Shown here piece by piece: positions 45,090-57,449 of a stretch of DNA of 64,000 bases (position 1 is its first letter; every line of letters begins with the position of its first letter). The notes under the pieces were generated by a model, which was not told where the DNA came from, did no database searches, and worked only from the letters and a program-made list of their open reading frames with translations. A program made the position numbers and the translations under genes. The stretch is from Mercenaria mercenaria (taxonomy: Eukaryota; Mollusca; Bivalvia; Venerida; Veneridae), in assembly GCF_021730395.1 (NCBI RefSeq), contig NW_026461790.1, forward strand, positions 1-64,000. Direction: 5' to 3'.

Positions 45090-46349
45090 TCATACATACT
45101 TTAATAGAACAGATACTGTTGAGAAATACAATACAAACACTGATGAAGTTAATGATCTTGCTGACTCATCCATGAATGACCATTCATATGTCTCCCTGCC
45201 TGGAAATGATGTTCTGTCTGGGGCATGGGTTCCAATGGAAGATAGTGGTACAGAACCTGGAGAATGTATTTTTTCTGAAGAAAGTATGCACAGGAATGAG
45301 GAGTGTATTTCGTTTTGGGAGGAAGATTTTGTTTTTCTGTCATCTTTATGGGCAAGTTTCAGTTTCTTTTTAATAAGTTTTGCTACAGAAAAACCTCGCA
45401 CTGACAGAAATAAGTGGAGTGTGTCCTCTAAAGTGTCCATTGCTGTCACTCTCTGCATCATCATTCTGCACTGAAAACAGTTTATTTTCATAATGTTTCA
45501 CCATAAATGACTCCAAAACTTTTTCATTCAAGTTAGATTTTAAGAGGGAGGTAGAAACAAGATTTTCTGAGTCAATATTTTTACGGACTACACTTTCAAA
45601 CTCTCGTATAAGTAAAAAGAAATCGTCACTTGGCTTTCTTAAACCTCCTCTATCTTTTTTATCAAACCAGGTAGTGAATTTAGCTGTGAATGTCTTTTCA
45701 CTAGTTTTACTGTAAAGTGCCTTAACAGTCTCACTTTTTTACTCCCTTGTTAGTTTGTTTTTTATTTTAGAATACTTTTTCTCTAGAGCACGAATGATAT
45801 ATCCAGATATGTAATACAGTACTTTATTATCACTTTCAGATATTTCCTCTTGGCTGATGGTAGACTTTTTCTTTTCCAGTTTTATTCTTTCTTTAAAAAG
45901 TTCTCCTACAACGTCCAACATGAAAACTTGAATAAAGTTATTTACATTGCTAGCTGCAAACCCCCTAAGCTTTTCATTACTCGATTGGATTGTTTCAGTG
46001 ATGTTTTGAACAATTGCCTTATCTGTCCTAAAAGTATGTAGCTTTTTGAATAGAAGCTCACGTTCTGTAGCTGAAGATGCACAGTTTTCATGAAAACACT
46101 GACTGATTATATTCTTGAAGGAGTTTTCTACTTCAGTTACGCCTTCACATGACAAAGCAATTCTAGCCTCAGTTGAAACACCAAATAAATTATAAAGCGG
46201 ATCTTTCTGTATATTTGATAGGCATCTACTGTATGCAGTGTGAAATGTGGTATCGATGTTAAATGTTTCAGTCTCTGTTTTCTCTCCTTCATTGGCCTGT
46301 TTGTTACATAAATTTTCCTTTTTTATGTTATCCTTTCGGTAGTCAGCAG
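45090..46349 (-). pseudogene. transposon-like gene remnant, large 3' exon
   Basis: The minus strand from acceptor 'ctttcttgcag' at 46,350 reads 'ADYRKDNIKKE', 'FHTAYSRCLSNIQKDPLYN', then 'NEKLRGFAASNVNNFIQVF', 'NKVLYYISGYIIRALEKKYS', 'GGLRKPSDDFFLLIREFE' and near the end 'LFLSVRGFSVAKLIKKKLK'. The pattern '(Y/A).(S/A)GY(I/V)..' followed by 'GGL' and a C-terminal 'RGFS' block recalls an uncharacterised, multi-copy C2H2-finger protein family I associate with cnidarian and mollusc genomes. The reading frame is interrupted at least twice. It is probably the tail of a mobile element gene; function unknown. The C2H2 exon at 50,929 fits upstream of it. Confidence 0.5.
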
Positions 46350-46354
46350 CTGCA

Positions 46355-48057
46355 AGAAAGAATTACTTTAAAATTACTATACAGTGTAATGCAATGTCAC
46401 TCTGTTTCCATTTATTGGAATTTAACAAACATTTGTACAGGGTTATAACATGTTCAGTAAATATGACATTTTAGTTATTATTGATGTTGTTGCCATAGCA
46501 TTTTGTACATTTAGTTCTGACATTAGTATGTCTCTTGAATCTGTCTATAATATACCATGTTTTCAATTTGATCTACACTATTGTGTAGATTATTTTCAAG
46601 TTTAGTAAGTAGCTCCAGTCAAAGGAAGTTTCAGACTAAAGCCCGAGGTCCAAAGGAAATTTTAACTATTGAATGGCAGGACAAAAATCATACTTTCTTT
46701 TTAATTCTTCAACTTTTGACTTGAGTGGACCAAGATCTAGTGTTGAGCTGTATACTGTTTTATTTTTTCAAAATTCTTCAAGTTTTAACTTGAGCCGAGC
46801 AAAATCGATTATTTTATGCACCTTGCATCAATTGTTATTAGTTTGGACTTTTTTAGTATGTCAACTGAATGTTATTATCTTTACTCATGTTACAATTTGA
46901 TAGATATTCAAATTTTGAAAACGAACGCGGCCATTATTTTCTTTCCGGTATTTTTACCTTGCTTGTTTGAACCATGAATATTTTTATTTAATAATTACCC
47001 AATATTCTAACACGATCCGATTCATCTTACTGTTGAAAAGTAGGCAGAAAACAAGGGCTGGGATGATTTCGAAATTTTGAAACCGGTTAATCATTTGTAG
47101 GAAATCGAATCAAACCGGTTAATCGGCCGCCATATTTAAAATGCTGTTTTCTTTCGTAACGACCATATCAAGGTACTTCCAACAGCTGACTTCATCAGGA
47201 ATTTTCGTACTTTTAACGTTTGCAAGCAGTGTGGTAATTAATCAGTCATATTTTGGTGTATTGTATTTTAAATATATCACGACAATCAAAGCCGATACAA
47301 TTGATTCTGTTCAAGTTGATGTGTTTTAGCGGAAATATACTGGATGTCTCTCATATAGCACAAAATGTATGTGCCGGCCGAAGAAATGTATAAAGATGAA
47401 GTACAATTCTTGATGCTTACTGCTTTAGAGCAGTTAGCGCTTTTGCAAAATTGACATCGGTTTCGTCAAGTTATCTAATCGGACCTGAGTAATCATCCCA
47501 GTCCTACTGAAAACAGTGAATTATTATTCAACAATTCACTTTTCTGACATCACAATTATTACATCATAGCGTCAAACGGCAAAGTGGCCCGCTGGAAAAG
47601 AAACCAATTAATATTTAATGAATGCCGTCAAGGATGTACTTTAAAGTCCTTAGTAACGTGTTAGAATCAAATAATATATCTCATTTAGTGGTTTGCTCTT
47701 GAATAAAATCATTGTCGGTCAGATGCGTATGATTAAATCACTCGCACTGTGCCCTTGTGATATAATTCCTTCGCGTCTGAACTCTGAACAATGATTTATT
47801 CAGCAACAAATCGCTAATATGTAATACTTTCATTCTTTGAAAATCATATGATTACATGTATATTATATTATTATTATTTGTAGATACTTTGTCTTTATAT
47901 AAAAAAATTTCATTACCCATTTACCACTATTTGACTTCCTCAAGCAGTGTATTGATTGGTACAATGTGGATACTAAAGATTTTGAAATGAATATTATGTT
48001 AAAATGTTCAGGTCTAGGCTTCATAAGCACTGTATAAAATTTCATGCAATTAACCAT
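46355..48057. other. non-coding; intron of the minus-strand gene if the exons are joined
   Basis: A dispersed repeat with 'ttcaagttttaacttgag' variants near 46,700-46,800. No other gene signature. Confidence 0.4.
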
Positions 48058-48267
48058 TTGAGACGTGCCATGAGAAAACCAACATAGTGGGTTTGCGACC
48101 AGCATGGATCCAGACCAGCCTGCGCATCCGCTGGTCGCTAATGGTTTCTCTAATAACAATGGTCTTTGAAAGCGAACAACATGGATCCTGATCAGACTGC
48201 GCGGAGGCTGTTCTGGATCCATGCTGGTCGCAAACCCACTATGTTGGTTTTCTCATGGCACGGCTCA
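48058..48267. mobile_element. foldback MITE copy
   Basis: Palindromic family of 30,720. Arms 'gacgtgccatgagaaaacca' and 'tggttttctcatggcacggc'. A short deletion has occurred in the left arm ('gcgcatccgctggtcgctaa'). Confidence 0.85.
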
Positions 48268-48414
48268 TTTTAAATGCTTCAGTTTGTTTAAGGTGTACTT
48301 TGACAGTAAATATCAACCAAAAAGAATGTTAAAATTTGTATTATGCAGTTAAATCCTGTTAATCCCTCACTTTGTGTGCAACTAAATGTAAGAAATAGTA
48401 TTTTAAATAAATGT

Positions 48415-49230
48415 TGCATACCAGACTGGAATTTCTGGCAAGTTCATCTTTTCGAAAGATGACTCATGCTGTAAATGATCTATACCTAACTGCATCCTGG
48501 CTATAGATTTCTTTTTTAAACTATTTTCTTTACGTTAAACCGGTTAATAATAAAAAAAAATTTGAAACTTGTTCTTTGTATGTTTAATATTTTCCTGATT
48601 TCAAGTAACATCTTTTATTGGGGGTAGTGGGGGATGTAATGTTTAACTTTAGGTAATAAAACAAACTGGAACTATTACATTGCTTTTGTCTTTGTATCAT
48701 AAAAACTTAAATACTCCCTGTTTACTGGTGTTAAGTTCATGCAGTTTAATATGTTATTTAAAGAAATATTTGCTATAGGAAAGCGATTTGTTTGAATTCA
48801 TTTTAATGAAGAAATAATTTATAGCAAAAGAGTGTTTTAACACTATTTATGCACGATGGGCGGTTATATGTCAGCCGTAATAATTTCATGAGGACGCAGC
48901 TATTACCGGCCGAGTGTATAGTGTTACAACACGGTTTTGCGATAAATTATTTGGATTCTAAGTATGTCTTTTATCTAATCAGTAGAAAACGTGTAGAAGC
49001 GCTCCTTCTTGGTCGCAACAAAAACATTGACGTCAAAGCATGTTAACGTGACGTTATTCTAGCATAAGTGTGTTGTAACAGAGAGGAGCATATTAGAATT
49101 ATTATTTGTTGAATGTGGCGTATAAGAAAAAGATTCTATCTCTGGTTGAAGGTGCAGATGGGGAGCCCATTACCACTGAAACAGTTGCCCACAAGCCAGA
49201 TATTCTTATCTGCAGCTACCACCAGTCGTA
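48415..49230. mobile_element. MITE-like repeat with terminal hairpin, copy 2
   Basis: Starts 'ttgcataccagactggaatt' like 24,446 and ends with the hairpin remnant 'aagattctatctctggttga ... ctaccaccagtcg'. The hairpin middle is deleted compared with copy 1. An interior frame at 48,849-49,046 is not convincing. Confidence 0.5.
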
Positions 49231-49365
49231 GTGTTACTTGCGTAAATTGTAAATGTTAAAGTGAGAATTGAATTTTCACCACTATTCGGAGAATAGGCGA
49301 GCTATAGAACCTGCTATAGAACCTGCCCTAATTCGTCGTGAGATTTCTTGGTTACAAGTTTTTCA

Positions 49366-50260
49366 GCAACCAGCATACAAACAAAGTATGTTCAGGGGTT
49401 AGGTCAATTATGCAATAGGTCAAGGTTACCAAGGTGTTAATACTTATATTTTTTTAAAGCGACATGCCTCCAGATTTGGCTAAAAAATAATCTTTCTTTC
49501 AAATTGAAGTTTAGTCATATTATGAACAGTAGAATATGAATTTTTGTTTGTAAAATATCTTAAAAATTCCAAATCAAGAAAGAAAGATGACTGCGTCAGG
49601 AATAGAACCCCGGACTTCAGCGACAATAAAGACATTGTCGTAACCAATAGTGCTGTAGCTGAAGTAGTGGATAGTGACTTCAAAATATAGATATTTATAA
49701 TAGAGACAGTTTACCTGGAGTAAAAGCGTGACAACCGCTTTTTGATTTTCATTTAGATTTTTCATTGTAAAAAGTAGTGAAAAGAGAAAATTCTCAGGTG
49801 TTTCCGTAACATTAAGTTTGTCAGTAATTAAGTTTTAAAGCTTTCTTGTGAAATACAGCAATTATTTCAAGATATCTAAAAAAAATTGTTTTACGATTTG
49901 GAGGCATGTCGCTTTAAGGTTAAGTTTTTTTAAGTAACCGTTGTTTTTCTTTCACAACTTTGTTACTGTAATCTTTGTTAAAATAGCTTTTATCTGTGAG
50001 ATCACATAAATATTATTCAGCATACAATGTATGTGCAGAGGCTGGGTCCATTATACAAAAGGTCAAGGCCACCAAGGTGTTATACTTTGGTTATTTTTTA
50101 GGCAACCTATTTTTTTCTGTCATTTTTATAACCATAGCTTTGACCTTACCACAAGTTCACATAAAGATTGTCTATCATACAAGCAAAGTTTATGCAGGGG
50201 CTCGGCTCAATATACCAAAGGTCAAGGTCACCAAGTCTGTTATTGGCGGAATTAATTTCT
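49366..50260 (+). repeat. tandem repeat split by a TIR element
   Basis: Units with 'catacaa..aaagt.tatgcaggggct.ggtc' and 'aaaggtcaaggtcaccaag' occur at 49,370, 50,020 and 50,175. A TIR element (49,456-49,917) has landed between the first and second. Confidence 0.6.
49456..49917 (-). mobile_element. TIR element with internal tRNA-like Pol III box, copy 3
   Basis: Exact 11-base ends 'aaagcgacatg' / 'catgtcgcttt', extended by 'cctccagat' / 'gatttggagg'. The minus-strand tRNA-like core ends in 'ggggttctattcc' at 49,599-49,613. Its TIR has 'cga' where copies 1 and 2 have 'cag', so the two ends have changed together. Confidence 0.75.
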
Positions 50261-50269
50261 TGTTTTTTC

Positions 50270-50706
50270 TTTTTTGAAAGATTCGTACTGTATAAAGTTA
50301 CATCAAGTTAGCGCTCCAGTTAAAATTTTAATATACATAGAAAACACTAGAATTTGACAGTTATTGCAAGCATTGCACATATGGATTGGCAACTATTCAT
50401 AAAAGCATTACTACTGTATATATATATATGTGTGTGTGTGTGTGTGAACACTGTTACATGTATGATTGTAATATTACCCTGTGTATAATATATAAGATAA
50501 TTTTACACTAATAATTAAATGATATAATAAATGATATTTAAAACATCTGGATTTCCTTGTGTTTTTACAATGGTTTCCTGCATTACAGTGAGATATGCTA
50601 TGTGCAAGATAAATTCTCTCATCTTCGAAAATTGAAAAGTTGTGTTCTGTGTAGCAGAAGACACGATTTCAGTCAATTTTATATTATAGTAGAAATAAAT
50701 TGTTAC
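50270..50706. other. non-coding, simple repeats
   Basis: (TA)n(TG)n at 50,415-50,446. Otherwise AT-rich. Confidence 0.4.
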
Positions 50707-50953
50707 CTTTTATGGTTCTGTCATGTTTTCTCATGACATGACCACGAAAACCAGGTATGCTTTTGTATTCCTTCTGACAATCAGGACAGACATACAAAAT
50801 GTCCTGTACATTCGAATGTTCAGGCTTTTTTGCACTTTCTGTTTCATAGTCAGTATATTCGCCAAGAATTTCGTCCAAGTTCATGTCTTCTTCCCAATAT
50901 AAAAAATCATCTTTTCTATTTTCGGCCATTTCAATTTGAAAGCTTTGTATGAT
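50707..50953 (-). CDS. C2H2 zinc-finger exon
   Basis: Minus strand. ATG at 50,929; an upstream acceptor 'ttttacatggcag' at 50,954 leaves eight more in-frame codons. The protein is acidic ('YWEEDMNLDEILGEYTDYE') and ends in one C2H2 finger: 'YVCPDCQKEYKSIPGFRGHV' followed by 'MRKHD' (C-x2-C-x12-H-x4-H). The donor 'aaaag|gtaaca' at 50,707 leaves one base over. The acceptor at 46,350 supplies two bases and stays in frame, so this exon and the 46,349-45,090 exon can be spliced, although other exons may lie in between. It is probably the N-terminus of the same transposon-like gene. Confidence 0.55.
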
Positions 50954-51284
50954 CTGCCATGTAAAAAGCACTGGGCTTTTCATTTTATACATTACCTTGG
51001 TATATGCCCCATTGACAGGTGCCATCTGGTATATTGTAGTATTATGTTATTAATACTGCTGCCACCTTGTATATTGAATTCAAGGACATACATTTGTCAA
51101 AAAGGGTCCCTAGTTGGCGTAAATTCTTACAGTGTTGAAAGGAGAATCTACCTGTAATAAACGACCCCAAACGGTCTCAACAAGATTATGTCTAAAATTT
51201 TCTTTTATTAATAATGAAAATATCAATATATGTAAAAATGGTTTTATAGATAAAACAATATATTCCAGTAAAATTGGTTACATC

Positions 51285-51837
51285 GACATATCAACTCTGG
51301 TTTAGATTCGGAAAAAAACAACAACATGTCTACCAATTTTTTTTATTCTTCATGACAGTAAAGTCCGAAATTCAGACTTAAAACCACCAAACTCTAGCTG
51401 TCTTTATTAGAAAATTAGTGTCACACATTTAACACTATTGCTACCCTTAGAAATATCCGCGCAGACAAGGCTTTTGTTACGGATAAGTGACGGTACCCGT
51501 ATATTCGCCAGTTTTAATACTTTAATAAGCGTCTCTTGATTTTGATCACGAGTGATCAAGTCAGCAAGCGCTTCACTAAGATAACGCCGATTCACGCTTC
51601 TGACACGAGAACACGTGAGATTAAGGCCAGTTGCCATTCTGTGTATTTTATACTTCTTTGCATTGACATATCAACTCTGGTTTAGATTCGGAAAAAAACA
51701 ACAACATGTCTACCATTTTTTTTTTATTCTTCATGACAGTAAAGTCCGAAATTCAGACTTAAAACCACCAAACTCTAGCTGTCTTTATTAGAAAATTAGT
51801 GTCACACATTTAACACTATTGCTACCCTAAGAAATAT
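51285..51837. repeat. recent direct duplication, 180 bp copies 372 bp apart
   Basis: 'gacatatcaactctggttta' through 'aacactattgctaccct' occurs at 51,285-51,447 and again at 51,658-51,826, with only a few differences. Confidence 0.9.
51445..51637 (-). CDS. possible 5' exon, unknown protein
   Basis: Minus-strand ATG at 51,637; 64 codons to a donor-like 'ctaagg|gtagc'. Contains 'NRRYLSEALADLITRDQNQE' and 'LIKVLKLANIRVPSL', amphipathic and protein-like, no known motif. It is flanked on both sides by the direct duplication, and the left copy provides the candidate donor. The leftover phase does not match the 50,953 acceptor, so a direct join to the zinc-finger exon is not supported. Confidence 0.3.
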
Positions 51838-52540
51838 TCGGTGTCGGCCCGGTACAATTTCTCCTTCTTTGCTGTATAGTAAAACAAGCACTTTTGGACA
51901 TGGATTGTGAATTTCACAACAAAATTGCAGCATTGACAGCTCTGTATTTCTGAAGAGTAATACTATCCCAGTCAATATATCACAGAAAAACACCACTATC
52001 AACGATGAACTTTTTTGCTACACATCAAAGTATCTAGTCCATGTTTAAATTTCCCACTGACATCTGTCATGGTCTGGTGTAGTTTTTTAATCCTTCCGCA
52101 CAGAAATGTAATCCTGAAAAACACACATAAAACAACTGTTAAAGACATCAGAAATGACAAAAAATGTACACAGTATCAATAAATACATTTGGAATATAAC
52201 ATGTCAAAGTAGGGATAGCGTTAAATTGGGAACTTCAAAATTTCAAAGAACTACTTTCTAGGATACAACGACCCGGAAATACCTCTATACCGGGGTGACA
52301 CCATAAGCTATTGTTAGTAGGGTTTGGTAGGTGTTATACATTTCATTCCCGGTCGCAGGCAATCAAAACAAGTCTGCTATTTTATTTTGCTTTCGCATAA
52401 TTAACCTCATCAATATCAATATACTCATCCTTTTATATATATTAAGAATCCTTGAGACTGTAGTATAAATCATTTTATCACAAGTTTGGCGTCTCAGGAG
52501 TGTAATAAAGCCATTACATAACATGAGGGTCATGATGACC
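51838..52540. other. non-coding
   Basis: A minus-strand frame at 51,802-52,002 contains 'CCEIHNPCPKVLVLLYSKEG', not recognised. Nothing further is supported. Confidence 0.35.
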
Positions 52541-54525
52541 CTGGATCGCTCACCTGAGTAATATGAGCTACATGTTTCAAATGTCAAACTGATGATTTTT
52601 AGAATTTTTTTGGAAGATTTTCCGATGTTCAATGAAGTAACCCCTGGGGCGGGGCCAATTTTAACCCGGGGATCATGATTTGAACAAAGTTTGTAGAAGT
52701 CTACTAGGCAATGTAACATATCAAATATCTAAGCTCTAGGCCTTCTGGTTTATTTTTAGCAAATTTATGAAGATTTCCCTATGTACAATCAAGTAACCCC
52801 TAGGCCTGGGTCAGTTTGACCCTGGGGGTCAAGATTTGAACAAATTTTCTAGAGGTCCACTAGGCTACATGTCAAATATCTAAGCTCTAGGCCTTCTGGT
52901 TTATTTTTAGAAATGTTTTGAAGATTTTCCTATGTACAATCAAGTAACCCTGTGGGGCGGGGTCAATTTGACCCCGAGGGTCATGATTTGAACAAATTTT
53001 GTAGAAGTCTAATAGGCAATGCTACACACCAAATATCTAAGCTCTAGGCCTTCTGGTTTATTTTTAGAAAATTTTGAAGATTTTTCTATGTACAATCAAG
53101 TAACCCCATGGGGCAGGGTCAATTTGACCCCGGGGGTCATGATTTGAACAACCTTTGTAGAGGTCCACCAGGCAATGCTACATGTGAAATATCTAAGCTC
53201 TAAGCCTTCTGGTTTATTTTTTAGAATTTTTTTAAAGATTTTCCTATGTAAAATCAAGTGACCCCAGGGGCGGGACAAATTTTAACCTGGGGTCATGATT
53301 TGAACAAAGTTTGTAGAAGTCTACTAGGCAATGTTACATGTCAAATATCTAAGATCAAGGCTTTCTGGGTTATTTTTAGAAAATTTTGAAGATTTTTCTG
53401 TGTACAATCAAGTAACCCCATGGGGCGGGGTCAATTTGACCCAGGGAGTCATGATTTGAACAAATTTTGTTGAGGTCCACTAGGCAATGCTACATGTCGA
53501 ATATCTAAGCTCTAGGCCTTCTGGTTTATTTTTAGAAAATGTTGAAGATTTTTCTATCTACAATCAAGTAACCCCATGGGGCGAGGTCAATTTGACCCGG
53601 GAGGTCATGATTTGAACAAATTCTGTAGAAGTCTATTAGGCAATGCTACATGTAAAATATCTAAGACCTTGGCCTTCTGGTTTATTTTTAGAAAATTTTT
53701 GAAAAATTTCCTATGTAAAATCAATTTGACCCCGGGGGTCATGGTTTGAACAGATTTTGTAGAGGTCCACTAGGCAATGCTACATGTCAAATATCTAAGC
53801 TCTAGGCCTTCTGGTTTATTTTTAGATTTTTTTTAAAGATTTTCCTATGTAAAATCAAGTGACCCCAGGGGTCATGATTTGAACAAATTTTGTAGAGGTC
53901 CACTAGGCAATGTTACATGTCAAATATCTAAGCTCTAGGCCTTCTGGTTTATTTTTTAAACTTTTTTGAAGATTTTCTTATAGAAATCTATGTAAGATCA
54001 AGTGGTCCCTGGGGCGGGGTCAATTTTGATCCCGGGGTCATGATTTGAACAACTTTAGTAGAGGTCCACTAGGCAATGCTACATGTCAAATATCTAAGCT
54101 CTAGGGCTACTGGTTTTTGAGAAGATTTTTTAAAGATTTTCCTATGTAAAATCAAGTGACCCCTGGGGCGGGGTCAACTTTGACCCCGGGGTCATGATTT
54201 GAACAAATTTGGTAGAGGTCCACTAGGCAGTGCTTCACACCAAATATCTAAGCTCTAGGGCTTCTGGTTTTTGAGAAGAAGATTTTTAAAGTTTTTCCTT
54301 TCGGTTGCCATTGCAACCGGAGTTCTGCATGGAATTCAATTCTTTGAATAATTTTTGTAGAGTTTCACCCAAGGAACATTCTTGTGGAGTTTGGATGAAA
54401 TTGGCCTAGTGGTTTATGAGGAGATGTCATTTAAAGTAAAAGTTTAAGGACGACTGACACCTGACGCCGGACAGTGAGTGATCAGAATAGCTCACCCTGA
54501 GCCTTTGGCTCTGGTGAGCTAAAAA
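52541..54525 (+). mobile_element. satellite-carrying element, about 11 units of 155 bp
   Basis: Starts 'ctggatcgctcacctgagta' and ends 'ctctggtgagctaaaaat'. In between, 'atgatttgaacaa.tttgtagaggtccactaggcaatgct' recurs about every 155 bp (near 52,857, 53,009, 53,165, 53,318, 53,477 and on). A unique tail (54,290-54,525, 'cggttgccattgcaaccgg') precedes a small hairpin 'gagcctttggctc' at 54,499. The element at 58,910 has the same start, units and tail. The architecture recalls the Helitron-like tandem-repeat elements of bivalves; that assignment is inference. Confidence 0.75.
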
Positions 54526-54995
54526 TGATAATACACTAGTGCAATAAAGCTTTGACGTCGATGTTTACAATATAGGAAACGTTGGTCGAATTGTTTTACT
54601 TATAATAGTTAAAGAAATTAATTTTTTTATAAGTTTCGACATGAAAAGCTTACATGTGATAAAAAGAAAAAAATACATTTGTGAATTCCCATACTGAGTT
54701 TGACGGAGTCTGCTTCAGAAACACGGATGCTCTAAAACGAACTGAGAAAATGAAATTTCCTCTTTTCCATGACATTTCCCTGACTAAACCATACTTTTCA
54801 TTGACCAATACCACCATATATTTTTGGCCTCCTCCTCCACTACAGCCACCCAGTCCACCCTATTATATTTATTTTGTTACAGATATAACGCACTTTCATT
54901 CACAAATACCAAAAATATATGAGTGTAAACATTGTAATGATGATATTAGCCAGTGACAATAATGGACTTGATCGGACTTAACTTGGCTATAAACA
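54526..54995. other. non-coding
   Basis: A plus-strand frame at 54,681-54,956 includes a Pro-rich stretch from a C/T-rich tract; no domain. Not called as a gene. Confidence 0.35.
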
Positions 54996-56640
54996 CTCCT
55001 CACCAGAGCACAAAGTTCACAAGGCGGGCTATTGTGGGCGTCCGTCGACGTCCGTCAATATTTGCCTTGCTGACACTCTAGAGGCCACATTTATGACCCA
55101 GTCTTTATGAAACTTGGTCAGAAGGTTTTTCTTGATGATCTCTAGGTAAAATTCAAAACTGGGTCATGTGGGATAAAAACAAGGTCAGTATGCCAGATCA
55201 AAGGAAAATCTTGTTAACCTATATTTATAGAGTCCACAGTTTATATTGGAAACTCATGAATATTGGTCAACATGTTTGTCTTGATGACCTCTAGGTCAAG
55301 TTCGAATCTGGGTCATGTGGGGTAAAAAACTAGGACACACTGTCAAATCAAAGAAAAAGCTTGTTAACATTCTAGAGGCCACACTTGTAACCCAATCTTT
55401 ATGAAACTTTGTAAGAATATTTGTATAGATGATCTCTAAGTTTGAAACTGGGTCATGTGGGGCCAAAAACTAGGTCAGTAGGCCAGATCAAACGAAAATC
55501 TTGTTAACACTCTAGAGTCTACAGTTTATATTGTAAACTCATGAGAAATGGTCTGAGTGTTTGTCTTGATGACCTCTAGGTCAAATTCGAATCTGGGACA
55601 TGTGTGGTCAAAAACTTGGTCACCCTGTCAAATCAAAGGAAAGCTTTTTAACACTCTAGAGGCCACAGTCGTAACCCAATCTTTATGAAACTTGGTCAGA
55701 ATGTTTGTATAGATTATCTCTAAGTCAAGTTTTAAACTGGGTCATGTGGAGTCAAAAACTAGGTCAGTAACCTAGATCAAAGTTAAATTTTATTAACATT
55801 CTAGAGTTCACACTAAGTTTGAAACTCATGAGAATTGGTCAACATGTTTGTCTTGATGACCTCTAGGTCAAGTTTGAATCTAGGTCACCCGGTCAAATCA
55901 AAGGAAAAGCTCGGTAACACTCTAGAAGCCACAGTTGTAACCCAATCTTCATGAAAATTTGTCAGAACGTTTGTACAGATGATGTCCAAGTCAAGTTTGA
56001 AACTGGGTCATGCGGGATCAAAAACTAGGTCAGTAGGCCAGATCAAAGGAAAATCTTGTTAACACTCTATCTAGAGTCCACAGTTTTAAGTTTGAAACTC
56101 AGGAGAATTGGTCAGAATCTTCGTTTCGATTACCTTTTGGCCAAGTTCGATTCTGGGTCATGTGGGGTCAAAAACTAGGTCATCCGGTCAAATAAAAGGA
56201 AAAACTTGTTAACATTCTAGAGGCCACAGTTGTAATAAAATCTTTATGGAACTTAGTCAGAATATTTGTATAGATTATATTTACGTCAAGTTTGAAACTA
56301 GGTCATGTCGGGTCAAAAACTAGGCCAGATCAAAGGAAAATCTTGCTAACACTCCACAGTATAAGTTTGAAACTCATGAGAATTGGTCAGCATGCGTCTT
56401 GATGACCACTAGGTCAAGTTCAAATCTGGGTCATGTGGGGTCAGATACTAGGTCACCTGGTCAAATAAAAGGAAAAACTTGTTAACAGTCTAATGATGCA
56501 ATCTTTATGAAAATTGGTCATTGTTTGTCTTGCTGATCTCTAGAAACTGGGTCATGCGAGGTCAAAAACTAGGTCAGTAGAACAGATCAACTCTGGTGAG
56601 CGATATATGGCCATCATGTCCCTCTTGTTCGAGTCCTTTC
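54996..56640 (+). repeat. higher-order tandem array (dimers of about 300 bp)
   Basis: Two unit types of about 150 bp alternate. Type A has 'gaggccaca.ttgtaaccca' and 'ggtcagtaggccagatcaaa'; type B has 'gagtccacagttta' + 'gaaactcatga' and 'ggtca.cc.gtcaaat.aaagg'. About five A-B pairs are visible. Left end 'cctcaccagagcac', right end 'ctctggtgagcgatatatgg'. Confidence 0.8.
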
Positions 56641-57440
56641 CTACCCATGTTGAAAACTTACCAACCATCATTAAATATTGTCTGTTTACTCATGTCTGAA
56701 ACTACAATTTACTAAAGTCTATTGATCTATTTCTATTCATTTAAGTGAAGCATGCTTGATTGAAATATAAAATGTAAAACCAATACATCATCTGTTTGAT
56801 AACTTATTGACTAACACATTGTACAGTCAGGAAGCATGTGTATTTCTGCACTGCCTCTGAAAAAAATAAGCAGTTTCAAATATTGAGTGCATGAAAGCAC
56901 TGGGACTGCAGCTGCATATCCGACACCCCTTTAAAGCAGGAAATGTACAGGATAAGTCTGCTCTGGAGACAAGGGTTGCAAAGCCTTTCAGTCTTCGCAA
57001 TTCCAAAGTTAACATAAAAACGAAAGTGTATACACAATTACCCAAAATGTGTTTGGAAACGCTTGAAAACTGTCATAGCCACTGAACATTTTAAACGTTG
57101 ACCCAGAATTTTATTTTTCCCCGACCTTTCCCAAAATTTCATTTTTAACTGACCATTATCAAGATTTCCCTGACAATTCACTGACCTTGAAAAAAAATCA
57201 TTCTCCCCTGACCTTTCAAGGTAAGTGGTAACCCTGGTATAAGATGACAGATGGACAGTAGAAATTTATCTAAATTTTCTTGAAAGCTCGACTTCGTGGT
57301 CAAGTGAGCTAAATCATCAATGATATCTAATTATCTCGCAAAACTTTACAATAAACAAAACTTTAAAATAATCTTTTTATTTCTTCTTCATTAGAAATTG
57401 ACAGGTAAAACGTTATTACATTTTAGTATACTGTGAAATC
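56641..57440. other. non-coding
   Basis: Complementary short frames at 56,827-57,085 carry no domain. A repeat-like segment 'ttcccctgaccttt' ends near 57,240. Confidence 0.35.
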
Positions 57441-57449
57441 ATAAATATT

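Noticed and set aside
45037-45474. Acidic plus-strand frame of 145 codons
   Set aside because: Starts at a non-ATG codon and lies opposite the minus-strand transposon-like exon, whose blocks look genuinely conserved; treated as a shadow.
54681-54956. Proline-rich plus-strand frame
   Set aside because: The proline run comes from a C/T-rich tract; no splice signals or family match.
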